Made by a program: the position numbers and the translations under genes | NCBI GenBank assembly: GCA_035314825.1 | Contig: DATFYX010000072.1 | Span: forward strand, 62,001 to 126,000 | DNA length: 64,000 bases | From: Candidatus Eremiobacteraceae bacterium | GTDB lineage: Bacteria > Vulcanimicrobiota > Vulcanimicrobiia > Eremiobacterales > Eremiobacteraceae | Direction of reading: 5' to 3' | In this document: piece after piece, positions 40,835 to 48,816 of the stretch | Layout: each line of letters begins with the position of its first letter | Numbering within the stretch: position 1 is the first letter of the stretch | The notes under the pieces: model-generated | The model's input: only the letters and a program-made list of their open reading frames with translations | Database searches by the model: none | What the model was told of the DNA's origin: nothing

Positions 40835-41949
40835 AGCGACGACTCCATGGCGCTGAGGTAATGGGTGTCAAACGCGTGCAGTAAGCCTTCGGCGTGGGAG
40901 TAGGGCCCGGGCGTGTAGGCGCGCGAGCTGACGCCGGCCTGCGAAAGCTCGCACACGTGCCAGTCCTGGCGATTGGTCATATCCCAGAACTCGACCGCGT
41001 CGCGCGCATCGAAGTCCGGTCTTGCCATCCCATCCGGATCGAAAAGCCACACGCACGCGACCCGCGTGCGATCGATCGCAACCGGCGTCAGATAATGCGC
41101 CATCACGTAGTCGGGATGCAGGCTGAGCAGCAGCGACGGAAATATCTCGTAGTAGTAGACGCGTTCGCGGTCCTGCGGCTGCAGGCCGGGCAGCGGCGGG
41201 CGCGCCGAATGGCCGCTCAGCGTCATGCTGTCGCTGCCTCGGCGCAATGACATGTAGCCGCCCAACACGGGGCCTTCCCCGAGATCGTTGCGGCCGCTAT
41301 CCCACGGCGACACCTTGTCGAGCTGCGGATGCACCAGCGGACAGTGGTAGCATTCCGAATAGTTCTGGAGGATCAGCTTCCAATTGCACGCCAGGTCATA
41401 ATCGATCCGAGCGCCCTCGCGCAACGCGCCGATATTCCAGCGCTCGAAGCGGCCCGCCAGCGCCGCCAGGGCCCGCTCGAACGGCTGGGGCGAGTCGGCG
41501 AGGTTGATGAAGATGAAGCCTTCCCAGATGGCGAGCGCTGCGGCGCGCAGCGGGAACGCACTTTCATCGAAGCCGGGGACGTCGCGCATATTGCGCGCCG
41601 TCATGAGCCGGCCGTCGAGCCCATACGTCCAAGCGTGATACGGACACACGATCGCACCGGTGAACTTGCCGCTGGGCGTCTCGCAGAGGCGCGTGCCTCG
41701 ATGGCGGCATACGTTGTACAGCGCGCGCACTGCGCCGGCCGTATCGCGGACGACGATGAGATTCTCGCCGCCCACCTCGGCGATGAAATAGCTGCCCGCC
41801 TGCGCGAGCTGCTCTTCGCGGCCGACGCAGATCCAGTCGAGGGAGAAGATGCGCTCACGCTCCTGCGCGAACACCTCGGCCGAGGTGTAGTATCGTCCGG
41901 CGAGCGTATGTGCGGCCTTTGAGAGCCGCAGTTTGACGAACGTGGCCAT
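40831..41949 (-). CDS. Rieske aromatic-ring-hydroxylating dioxygenase, alpha-subunit type
   Basis: The Rieske [2Fe-2S] centre is CRHRGTRLCETPSGKFTGAI followed by CPYHAWTYGLDG. The catalytic iron site appears as NWKLILQNYSECYHCPLVHPQL with the bridging Asp/Glu and two His. The family includes SRPBCC-type oxygenases acting on aromatics, quaternary amines and choline. No ferredoxin or beta subunit is adjacent, so a homotrimeric one-component oxygenase is likely. ATG 41949 or 41982 starts it. Confidence 0.9.
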   Translation of the reverse strand: MATFVKLRLSKAAHTLAGRYYTSAEVFAQERERIFSLDWICVGREEQLAQAGSYFIAEVGGENLIVVRDTAGAVRALYNVCRHRGTRLCETPSGKFTGAIVCPYHAWTYGLDGRLMTARNMRDVPGFDESAFPLRAAALAIWEGFIFINLADSPQPFERALAALAGRFERWNIGALREGARIDYDLACNWKLILQNYSECYHCPLVHPQLDKVSPWDSGRNDLGEGPVLGGYMSLRRGSDSMTLSGHSARPPLPGLQPQDRERVYYYEIFPSLLLSLHPDYVMAHYLTPVAIDRTRVACVWLFDPDGMARPDFDARDAVEFWDMTNRQDWHVCELSQAGVSSRAYTPGPYSHAEGLLHAFDTHYLSAMESSL

Positions 41950-42008
41950 GGAAAACACGTTCTCGCGCGAGGGCGGCGTCACCCGCGGACGCGAAGCAGG
42001 GCCGCCAC

Positions 42009-42809
42009 ATGCTTTGCGATCTCCATCTGCACAGCGACCGCAGCGACGGCGAGCTCCCGCCCGAAGCCGTCGTCGACACGGTCGCGTCGGCCGGCGTTGG
42101 CGTGATGGCGCTGACGGATCACGATACGACCTCGGGCCATGTGCCGGCTCGCCGCAGAGCGGCCGAGCGCGGCGTGCGCTTCATCGGCGGAATCGAGATG
42201 ACCACGTACGCGGCGGGGCGCGTCGTCCACGTCTTGGGGCTCGACGTCGCCGATGACGACGATGGGCTGGACTACGCGAACGCGCTGGCACAGCGGGTGT
42301 TCGGCGCGAACCAGCGGCGCTGGATCGAAGCGCTGGCGGACCAGGGGCACGGCGTCGACTGGCGACGGGATTTTCCCGATGCGCCCGTCCGCTTGCCCGT
42401 CTTGATCGAGCGTCTCTGCCTACGCGGCTATGTGGACGGCGATCCCCGTCGCTGTCATGCTGCCTTCAAAGATTTCTTCGGCGCGCTGCCGGCAGCCGCG
42501 TTCGCGGAATTGCCGACGCCGGCACAAGGAGCCGCGGTCATCCGCGCCGCCGGAGGCATCGCGCTGCTGGCTCATCCCGCCGAGCTGGTCGACGACGGTT
42601 ACGCGGACGGGCTGATCGACGAGCTCGACGGGCTCGAAGCGATGTACCTTCGCTACGACGCGGATCGGCGCTCAGAGTTGTGCAGCCTTGCGCGCCGGCG
42701 CGGCAAGCTCTATTCGTGCGGCAGCGATTGGCACGGCTGGTTTCAGGGCGCGTACGTCAACCCGAACTTCGAAGCGCCGCCGGACCTGCTCGCGCGCTTC
42801 AGCGCGTAG
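42009..42809 (+). CDS. PHP-domain phosphoesterase (RNase AM/YciV type)
   Basis: The 266-residue PHP protein has metal ligands in MLCDLHLHSDRSDGELPPE, LTDHDTTSGH, GGIEMTTYAAGRVVHVLG, LLAHPAEL and GSDWHG. These match 5'-3' exoribonuclease/nucleoside-bisphosphate phosphatases of the YciV family. Its 3' end overlaps polX, whose own C-terminus is also a PHP domain, by 11 bases. Confidence 0.88.
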   Translation: MLCDLHLHSDRSDGELPPEAVVDTVASAGVGVMALTDHDTTSGHVPARRRAAERGVRFIGGIEMTTYAAGRVVHVLGLDVADDDDGLDYANALAQRVFGANQRRWIEALADQGHGVDWRRDFPDAPVRLPVLIERLCLRGYVDGDPRRCHAAFKDFFGALPAAAFAELPTPAQGAAVIRAAGGIALLAHPAELVDDGYADGLIDELDGLEAMYLRYDADRRSELCSLARRRGKLYSCGSDWHGWFQGAYVNPNFEAPPDLLARFSA

Positions 42810-44526
42810 CGCGCTTGGCCGCGACGAAGTCGAGAACGGCGTCCGCCTCGCGTGCGTTCAGCACGTCGGCCTTGGTCAAGCCGGCCTTGCGTGCGGTGCC
42901 GACGCCGAAACGCAGATTGTCGAAATCTTCAAAGTGGTGCGCGTCGGTGTCGATCGAGATCGTGCAGCCAAGCTCTTTCGCGCGCCGCGCCATGCCTGCG
43001 CCCAGATCAAGGCGCGCGGGATTCGCGTTGATCTCGAGCGCGGTACCGGACTGCGCTGCCGCGCGGAACACCGCTTCGCTGTCGAAGTCGTAGCCAGCGC
43101 GCTCCTCGATGAGCACCCCGGTCGGGTGGCCGATGATGTTGACGTATGGATTCGCGATCGCGCGCAGCAAGCGTTTGGTCTGCTTGTCTCTGTCGCCAGC
43201 GAAGCCCGAGTGGATGGATGCGACGACGATGTCGAGTTCGGCCAGCACCTCGTCGGGGAAGTCGAGGGAGCCGTCGGCGCGGATGTCGACTTCGGACGAA
43301 CAGAAAAGGCGGATGCCGTAGCTCGTCGCCGCCGCACGCACCTGCGCGATCTGTTCGCGCAGGCGCTCGACCGACAGGCCGTTGCCGACCGACCGGCCGC
43401 GCGAATGGTCGGAGATCGAGAGGTATGCCAGCCCTCGGCTGGCCGCTTCGCGCGCCATCTGTTCGATGCTGCGCGTGCCGTCGCTCCACGTCGTGTGATC
43501 GTGCAGATCGCCGCGGATGTCGCGCAGCTCGATCAGATCCGGAAGCTCGTTGCGGCGCGCAAGGTCGATCTCGTCGAGCCCGAGGCGGATCTCCGGCGGG
43601 ATGAACTGCAGCCCGAGCATCTCGTAGACACCGGCCTCGCTGGCTGAGGTACGCACGCGGCCGCTCTCGACGGTCTCGATGCCCCATTCACTCACTTTGA
43701 GACCCTTGCGGATCGCGTACTCGCGCAGCTTCACGTTGTGCTCTTTGTTGCCGGTGAAATGCTGCAGCAAGTTGCCGAAGCAGCGGTGCGGCACGACGCG
43801 CAGATCGGCTGAGATGCTGGCGCGCAGCCAGACGGTCGCTTTGGTGTCGCCCTTGGCGGAGACGCGTTCGACGCCGCTGCGCGCGCAGAAGAAATCGAGC
43901 GCCTTCTCCGGCGTCGAGCTCGTGCAGATGAAATCCAAGTCGCCGACCGTCGGCTCCATGCGGCGCAGGCTGCCGGCCGCGACGATGTTCTTGGCGATCT
44001 GTGCGCCTTCGAGTGCAGCTGTGATCTCCTGCGCGAGCGCCCACGCGTCGCCGAGCCGCATGCGCTGCGTGCGCTGCGCGAGGCGCGAGAGCGCGAGCTT
44101 GAGATTCTCGACGCCTTTGGCGCCCAAGCGCGGCAGCGTCGCGATCGAGCCGTCGTCTACGGCACGGCGCAGATCTTCGAGCCCGGTGATGCCCAGGGTC
44201 TGGAACATCGCGATCGCGGTCTTGGTGCCGACGCCGGGGACGTGGAGCAGCTCGAGGATGGTCGGCGGGAACTTGGCACGCAGCTCTTCGAGATACTTGC
44301 ACGTGCCGGTGTTCTCGATGTCGACGATCTTCTGCGCGATCGCCTTGCCGACGCCCGGCAGCTCTTGCAGCGCGTCGCCGTCGATCAGCTCGCGCGCGGG
44401 GGTCTCGCTGTCCTCCAAGCTGCGCGCGGCCCGTTCGTACGCTTTGATCTTGAAGAACGGCTCGCCGTCGAACTCCATGAGAGCGGCGATCTCGTTGAGT
44501 TGAGCTGCGATGTCTGTATTGGTCAC
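42799..44526 (-). CDS. polX: DNA polymerase/3'-5' exonuclease PolX
   Basis: The 575-residue family-X polymerase has an N-terminal HhH region (LQELPGVGKAIAQKI, LLHVPGVGTKTA), the nucleotidyltransferase core (AAGSLRRMEPTVGDLDFICTS with catalytic Asps) and a C-terminal PHP exonuclease domain (DLHDHTTWSDGTRSIEQM, LSISDHSRG, SEVDI, IGHPTG, TDAHH). It fills gaps in base-excision repair. GTG 44526 has GGAGG about 8 bases upstream. Confidence 0.94.
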   Translation of the reverse strand: MTNTDIAAQLNEIAALMEFDGEPFFKIKAYERAARSLEDSETPARELIDGDALQELPGVGKAIAQKIVDIENTGTCKYLEELRAKFPPTILELLHVPGVGTKTAIAMFQTLGITGLEDLRRAVDDGSIATLPRLGAKGVENLKLALSRLAQRTQRMRLGDAWALAQEITAALEGAQIAKNIVAAGSLRRMEPTVGDLDFICTSSTPEKALDFFCARSGVERVSAKGDTKATVWLRASISADLRVVPHRCFGNLLQHFTGNKEHNVKLREYAIRKGLKVSEWGIETVESGRVRTSASEAGVYEMLGLQFIPPEIRLGLDEIDLARRNELPDLIELRDIRGDLHDHTTWSDGTRSIEQMAREAASRGLAYLSISDHSRGRSVGNGLSVERLREQIAQVRAAATSYGIRLFCSSEVDIRADGSLDFPDEVLAELDIVVASIHSGFAGDRDKQTKRLLRAIANPYVNIIGHPTGVLIEERAGYDFDSEAVFRAAAQSGTALEINANPARLDLGAGMARRAKELGCTISIDTDAHHFEDFDNLRFGVGTARKAGLTKADVLNAREADAVLDFVAAKRATR

Positions 44527-44596
44527 ACGCGCGCCTCCGCGCGCCTGGCATTCTCGAAGGCGAAGGCATGACCCCGCCCGAACGCTTGGGGCCACC

Positions 44597-45712
44597 ATGG
44601 CGACGCAAGCGCCTGCCAAAGGCAAGCGGCTCGACCCTGCGATCCTGAACCTGCCGGTCGAGAAGATGCGTGACGGATACTATTCCGACACGTACTTCAA
44701 CCGCGTCGTCCAGATCTTGCAGGCCGACGATCATCATCCGCGCGTGCTCATGCAGGTCTTCCAGAAGAAGAACGCGGTGCTGTGCGGGATCGACGAAGCG
44801 ATCGCGATCCTCAAGCTGTGTAGCGGGCGGCGGCACCCCGACGGCTCGTGGGATGAGGGCTGGCGGCAGCTCGACGTGCGCGCCCTCTACGACGGCGACA
44901 CCATTTCGCCGTACGAAGTCGTGCTGACCATCGAAGGCGATTATTCGCTCTTCGCGCATCTCGAGACGGATTATCTGGGCGTGCTCACGCGTCGCACCAA
45001 AGTGGCGACCAACACGAGCGCGGTGGTGGCGGCGGCCAACGGCAAAAACGTGCTGTTCTTCCCGGCGCGCTTCGACCACCATCTCGTGCAGACCGGCGAC
45101 GGCTATGCGGCCTATGTCAGCGGCGCGCTCGGCGTGAGCACCGATGCCCAAGCCGAGTGGTGGGGCAGCAAAGGCATCGGCACCGTGCCCCACGGTCTCA
45201 TCGCAGCCTACGGCGGCGACACCGTGCTCGCGACGGAGAAGTTCGCCGAGCATATGGATCCCTCGATCAACGTCATCTCGCTCGTCGACTTCGACAACGA
45301 CTGCGTCAATACGTCGATCGCGGTGGCCGCGCGGCTCGGCCGGCGATTGTGGGGCGTGCGGCTGGACACGTCGGAGACGCTGGTGGACAAGAGCCTGTGG
45401 CATTCGATGGGGACGTTCAAACCGAATGGCGTCAATGCGGAGCTCGTGCTCAACGTGCGCCGTGGGCTCGATGCGGCCGGGTACGACTGGGTCAGGATCA
45501 TCGTCTCGGGCGGTTTCGACGTCGCCAAGATCAGGCAGTTCGAGGACCGCAAGATACCGGTGGACGCCTACGCGGTCGGATCGGCGCTGTTCCGCGGCAT
45601 CTACGACTTCACGGCCGACATCGCGCTGGTCGAAAAGAGCGGCGCGATGGTGGAATGCCATAAGGTCGGACGGCCATACCGCCCCAACCCTCGTCTGGAA
45701 AAGGTCGTCTAA
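44597..45712 (+). CDS. pncB: Nicotinate phosphoribosyltransferase
   Basis: The 371-residue protein converts nicotinate to NaMN for NAD synthesis. Matches include GYYSDTYFNRVVQIL, LETDYLGVLTRRTKVATNT and FFPARFDHHLVQTGDG. SLVDFDNDCVNTSI, VRLDTSETLVDKSL, RIIVSGGFDVAKIRQFE and DAYAVGSALF follow, the substrate pocket order of the family. The PRPP-phosphate region near its end fits. ATG 44597 is chosen. The stop overlaps the next, convergent gene as CTAA. Confidence 0.88.
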   Translation: MATQAPAKGKRLDPAILNLPVEKMRDGYYSDTYFNRVVQILQADDHHPRVLMQVFQKKNAVLCGIDEAIAILKLCSGRRHPDGSWDEGWRQLDVRALYDGDTISPYEVVLTIEGDYSLFAHLETDYLGVLTRRTKVATNTSAVVAAANGKNVLFFPARFDHHLVQTGDGYAAYVSGALGVSTDAQAEWWGSKGIGTVPHGLIAAYGGDTVLATEKFAEHMDPSINVISLVDFDNDCVNTSIAVAARLGRRLWGVRLDTSETLVDKSLWHSMGTFKPNGVNAELVLNVRRGLDAAGYDWVRIIVSGGFDVAKIRQFEDRKIPVDAYAVGSALFRGIYDFTADIALVEKSGAMVECHKVGRPYRPNPRLEKVV

Positions 45713-46326
45713 GGAAGCAGCGCGTTCTCGCCGGCGAAGAGCCCGTCCGAATTCGGCAGCCACGCCCACACGAGGATGGCGCGCACCGCCGGATGGATGA
45801 AGGCGAACTCGAGCGTCGCGTCGGCGGGCAGCAGCCCGTGCGTCCGTAACGCAGCCGCGCTCGGCTCTTCGTCCGTCGTCCACGGAGCTTGACCATAATG
45901 CTCTTGGCCGCCCCGGAGCGCGTTATAGTGCACGTGCCGCGGGATCTCGTACCACGCGCTCGCCGGAACGGCGCCAAACGCCGCGGGCGGCTGCGCGCCT
46001 GTCAGGAATTGGTAGCCGCACGCGACGAGCCGGCCGGCTTCGTCGTAAACGAGCATCGTCGGATGCGCAAGATCGGGCGGATCGAAGCGATCGTGGTTGG
46101 TGAACATCAGACCGACGCCGTCGACGTAATCGGTGGTCTGCACGTAGTGGTCGCCGCGCGCCCAGGTCACGAGCCGGTATGGTTGTGTGGCGGTCCGCAC
46201 CGCTTGCGCGAACGGCGAGTCGTAGCCGTCGTCGTCAGCGCGCGCGGTCGAAGGCGGCGCTGCTGCCAGCGCGACGAGAGCGGCAAGAGCGACGACAGTC
46301 AAACGCGTCGAGCTATTCATCCTCAT
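45709..46326 (-). CDS. Secreted protein of unknown function
   Basis: The 205-residue protein has a signal peptide (about 1-30, hydrophobic run then STARADDDG). The mature part is rich in aromatic residues (DHYVQTTDYVDGVGLMFTN, AWYEIPRHVHYNALRGGQEH), with scattered His residues. No family recognised. It overlaps the downstream end of the SGNH remnant. Confidence 0.65.
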   Translation of the reverse strand: MRMNSSTRLTVVALAALVALAAAPPSTARADDDGYDSPFAQAVRTATQPYRLVTWARGDHYVQTTDYVDGVGLMFTNHDRFDPPDLAHPTMLVYDEAGRLVACGYQFLTGAQPPAAFGAVPASAWYEIPRHVHYNALRGGQEHYGQAPWTTDEEPSAAALRTHGLLPADATLEFAFIHPAVRAILVWAWLPNSDGLFAGENALLP

Positions 46327-46696
46327 CCACAGTTATCGGCAAACGACAAGGGGGACGAGTCGCCTCGCCCCCTCGATGCCGGTCACGCCGACGCGCGTGA
46401 CTGCGCCGGGAGATGCCGAGGTCAATGAGATTGACGCTATTGGTCGACGTGGTCAAGAATCCGGCGAGAACGGGTACATACCCCTTACCGCCCGGGCAGC
46501 TGACCGGGCTCGGCACGGCGGGGATTCCGGCCGTCGCGCACGGCACCGACGAGCCGACGCCCATGGCATCGCTGGCCCCGAGGGCCGTGTAGTTGGTATG
46601 CGTGAAGACGGTCGAGGCGCTGCTGCTGGAGCAACCCACCGCAGTGAGGCTAGTCACCGCGACGAGAAGCGCTGTCATGAAAGGCGCTTTGTTCAT
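46313..46696 (-). pseudogene. SGNH/GDSL hydrolase lipoprotein, truncated and frameshifted remnant
   Basis: The N-terminus is a lipoprotein signal (LLVAVTSLTAVGC). YTALGASDAMGVGSSVPC follows, the block I Gly-x-Ser region of an SGNH hydrolase, and then CPGGKGYVPVLAGFL and VNLIDLGI. Where IPGA should follow, the frame reads SRRSHARRRDRHRGGE. A shift of one base at about 46415 would restore IPGAVTRVGVTGIEGARRL, but that frame also ends soon. The catalytic His region and two thirds of the domain are missing. ATG 46696 has GAGG upstream. Confidence 0.6.
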
Positions 46697-46809
46697 GAAA
46701 TCTAACCTCACAGCCGATGATTAAGAAGTAGGGAAGCCCTGGGTTGCGCGCAGACCCGTCTGTGGACTTGCTCCGCGCAAGCCGGCCGCAGGCACTCCGG
46801 AGGATCAGC

Positions 46810-47697
46810 TTGCACCATCGCGTCGCGGCGCTCGCCATGTGCGCCCTTGTCGCAGCCGTCAGCGTTCCGAGCCTTGCCGATGCGCCGCACCTGTTGCCCG
46901 GCGACAAGCTCACCTACGACATCACCATTCAGGTGAACGAACGCACGGCGCCGCCGCGCGTATCCGCGTCCAAGGTCCGCAATGATTCCAGTGCGGGCGC
47001 GGGGACGGCGACACTCGAAATCGTCGGCGTCGATCCCGACGGCACGGCGAACGGCAATCTCAGCGTGGAGCTGCTCGGATTCTCGGCCGGCCAGCCCATC
47101 ATCGTGCGCAAGACCGTCGCCGCCAAGATCGCACCCAACGGCGAGATCCATCCGGCGACCAACATCGATCCGCTCTTCGACCAAGCCATCGCGCTCGCCG
47201 ATCAGAGCATTCGCGACCTTGCCGGGCACGATGTCCATTCCCAGCCGAGCTGGCAGTGGCGCCTGCCCGCGGCCACGTATCCGATGACGATCGAGTTCGA
47301 CCGCGTCTTGCGCGGCGAGCAGAGCTACCAAGGGCTGCCGACGCTCATCGTGCAGACGACCGGCAGCGGCCAATACGCCGCAGACGCCGATCCCGTGCAG
47401 GCAAGCGTGAGTCTCGCCGGCACGTACTACTACGACCAGCGCGACGGGCTCTTCATCGGTCAGGCGATGCGCAGCGACACCAACGTCGCGGATGAGACGT
47501 CCGGCAGCGTCGATGCGTCATCGCTGATCACGATCGTGCTGCGCTCGTTCACCCGCGTCCAGCGGCCCGAAGCGTCACCATCTCCTGCGACGACGGAGTC
47601 AGAAGCGACGCCCGCTCCCGCGACGCCGGCGCCGACGCCCGTTCCCAACGAGATCGCGCCCTCCCCATATCCGACGGTGACGCCGAGCCTGCCGTAG
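46810..47697 (+). CDS. Secreted protein with Pro-rich tail
   Basis: TTG 46810 behind GGAGG (46799-46803) gives a signal peptide HHRVAALAMCALVAAVS before PSLADAP. The mature part is beta-rich (LLPGDKLTYDITIQVNERT, LPTLIVQTTGSGQYA, SVSLAGTYYYDQRDGLFIG) and ends in a long Pro/Thr/Ser tail (APATPAPTPVP). No catalytic motif is visible. It forms a pair with the next gene, 4 bases downstream, which has the same design. Confidence 0.7.
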   Translation: MHHRVAALAMCALVAAVSVPSLADAPHLLPGDKLTYDITIQVNERTAPPRVSASKVRNDSSAGAGTATLEIVGVDPDGTANGNLSVELLGFSAGQPIIVRKTVAAKIAPNGEIHPATNIDPLFDQAIALADQSIRDLAGHDVHSQPSWQWRLPAATYPMTIEFDRVLRGEQSYQGLPTLIVQTTGSGQYAADADPVQASVSLAGTYYYDQRDGLFIGQAMRSDTNVADETSGSVDASSLITIVLRSFTRVQRPEASPSPATTESEATPAPATPAPTPVPNEIAPSPYPTVTPSLP

Positions 47698-47701
47698 GCT
47701 C

Positions 47702-48766
47702 GTGACGATGGTGCGCGCCGTTTCGATCGTCATCGCAGCCGTGGCGGCAGCCGCGACGACCGTGGCCGCGCTCGGCGACGCCGGCGCTCCGAGCTCGGTG
47801 CCCGATGCATTTCTTCCGAATCGAGCCTTCGGCATCGGTGAGCAACAGGTCTACGTCATCGAGCGGCATCAGACGGTCGACGTGCGCTTTCGCGCGCCGA
47901 GCGGCGACCTTGTGTCAAAGGAAGTGTCGCGCAACGACCTGCACAGCGTCGCGCTCACCGTGGAGGGTTCGAACGCGGGCGACATCGTGTTGGCGGCGGT
48001 CAGCGATTCGGCGGCACAGGCTGATTCGGCGCCCAGCCCCAGCATCCGCGCGGACGGCACGATCGAAGCGGCAGGCCTTCTGGTCGCTATCGGCGGCGGC
48101 GCGCTCGTGCTGAGCGCTGCTCCCCCGGCGCTCGACGAAGGCGTCACCTGGAGCTCGAGCGGCGCGCTGCAGCTGCCGTTCGGACCGACGCACGTCAAGT
48201 TGACCAACGCGAGTTCCGCCTGGCCTGACCAGGCCGGCATACTGCAAGTCGCGTCCAGCGGATCGCTCGACGAGGCTGGAACGGTGGCGGTTCCCGGCTT
48301 TGGACCCGCGACGCTGCGCGGCAGCGGTTCGGCCAAAGGCATCTCGTTCGTCGACACCGGCCTGCGGCTGTTGCTGGGCTCCACATACACGCTCGCGGGC
48401 AGCGGCAATGCGCAGAACCGGCGCGGCGACCGCGGCACCTACCTTATGAGAGCGACGTATACGCTCAAGCTGGCACGTTACGTCCCTGGCAGGCCCGGGC
48501 CGCCGGCCTACGCGCCGACCGAGTTGCCGCGCATGATCGAAACCGTCGCACCCGACCAGATGATCCACAGCGGGAGTGTGGACGAGATCGCCCATCCGGC
48601 GCCGACCGACAATGTCTTCAGCAACTCGCCGCTGCCGGCCGGTTCGCCGATCCCGCTTCCAGACGCAAGCCTCGCACCCGTTCCGCTGCCCGTGTCGAGC
48701 GGGGCGGCGCTCGCATCGCCCTTGCCGCCGCCCCCGACGCCGGTGCCGACGCACACGCCGCGCTAA
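47702..48766 (+). CDS. Secreted protein with Pro-rich tail, second of a pair
   Basis: The 354-residue protein has a signal peptide (about 1-24). A beta-rich domain follows (VYVIERHQTVDVRFRAPSGDLV, GTYLMRATYTLKLARY) and then a Pro/Ser/Ala-rich C-terminus (PLPPPPTPVPTHTPR). Function is unknown. Its design and 4-base spacing suggest that it works with the preceding secreted protein, perhaps as cell-surface components. Confidence 0.7.
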   Translation: MTMVRAVSIVIAAVAAAATTVAALGDAGAPSSVPDAFLPNRAFGIGEQQVYVIERHQTVDVRFRAPSGDLVSKEVSRNDLHSVALTVEGSNAGDIVLAAVSDSAAQADSAPSPSIRADGTIEAAGLLVAIGGGALVLSAAPPALDEGVTWSSSGALQLPFGPTHVKLTNASSAWPDQAGILQVASSGSLDEAGTVAVPGFGPATLRGSGSAKGISFVDTGLRLLLGSTYTLAGSGNAQNRRGDRGTYLMRATYTLKLARYVPGRPGPPAYAPTELPRMIETVAPDQMIHSGSVDEIAHPAPTDNVFSNSPLPAGSPIPLPDASLAPVPLPVSSGAALASPLPPPPTPVPTHTPR

Positions 48767-48816
48767 CAAGACGCAGTCGTAAAAGAACGGGCCTGCGCTC
48801 GCAGAAAGCCCGCCTA

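Noticed and set aside
41911-41930. Hairpin TGCGGC-CTTTGAGA-GCCGCA in the Rieske gene
   Set aside because: A 6-bp stem with an 8-base loop inside coding sequence, without TGTAG flank or T2-T3 loop; likely chance in GC-rich DNA.
43688-45883. A 731-codon open frame on the minus strand
   Set aside because: It crosses polX in another frame and lies antisense to pncB. Its composition (His/Arg/Asp-rich) is that of a shadow frame.
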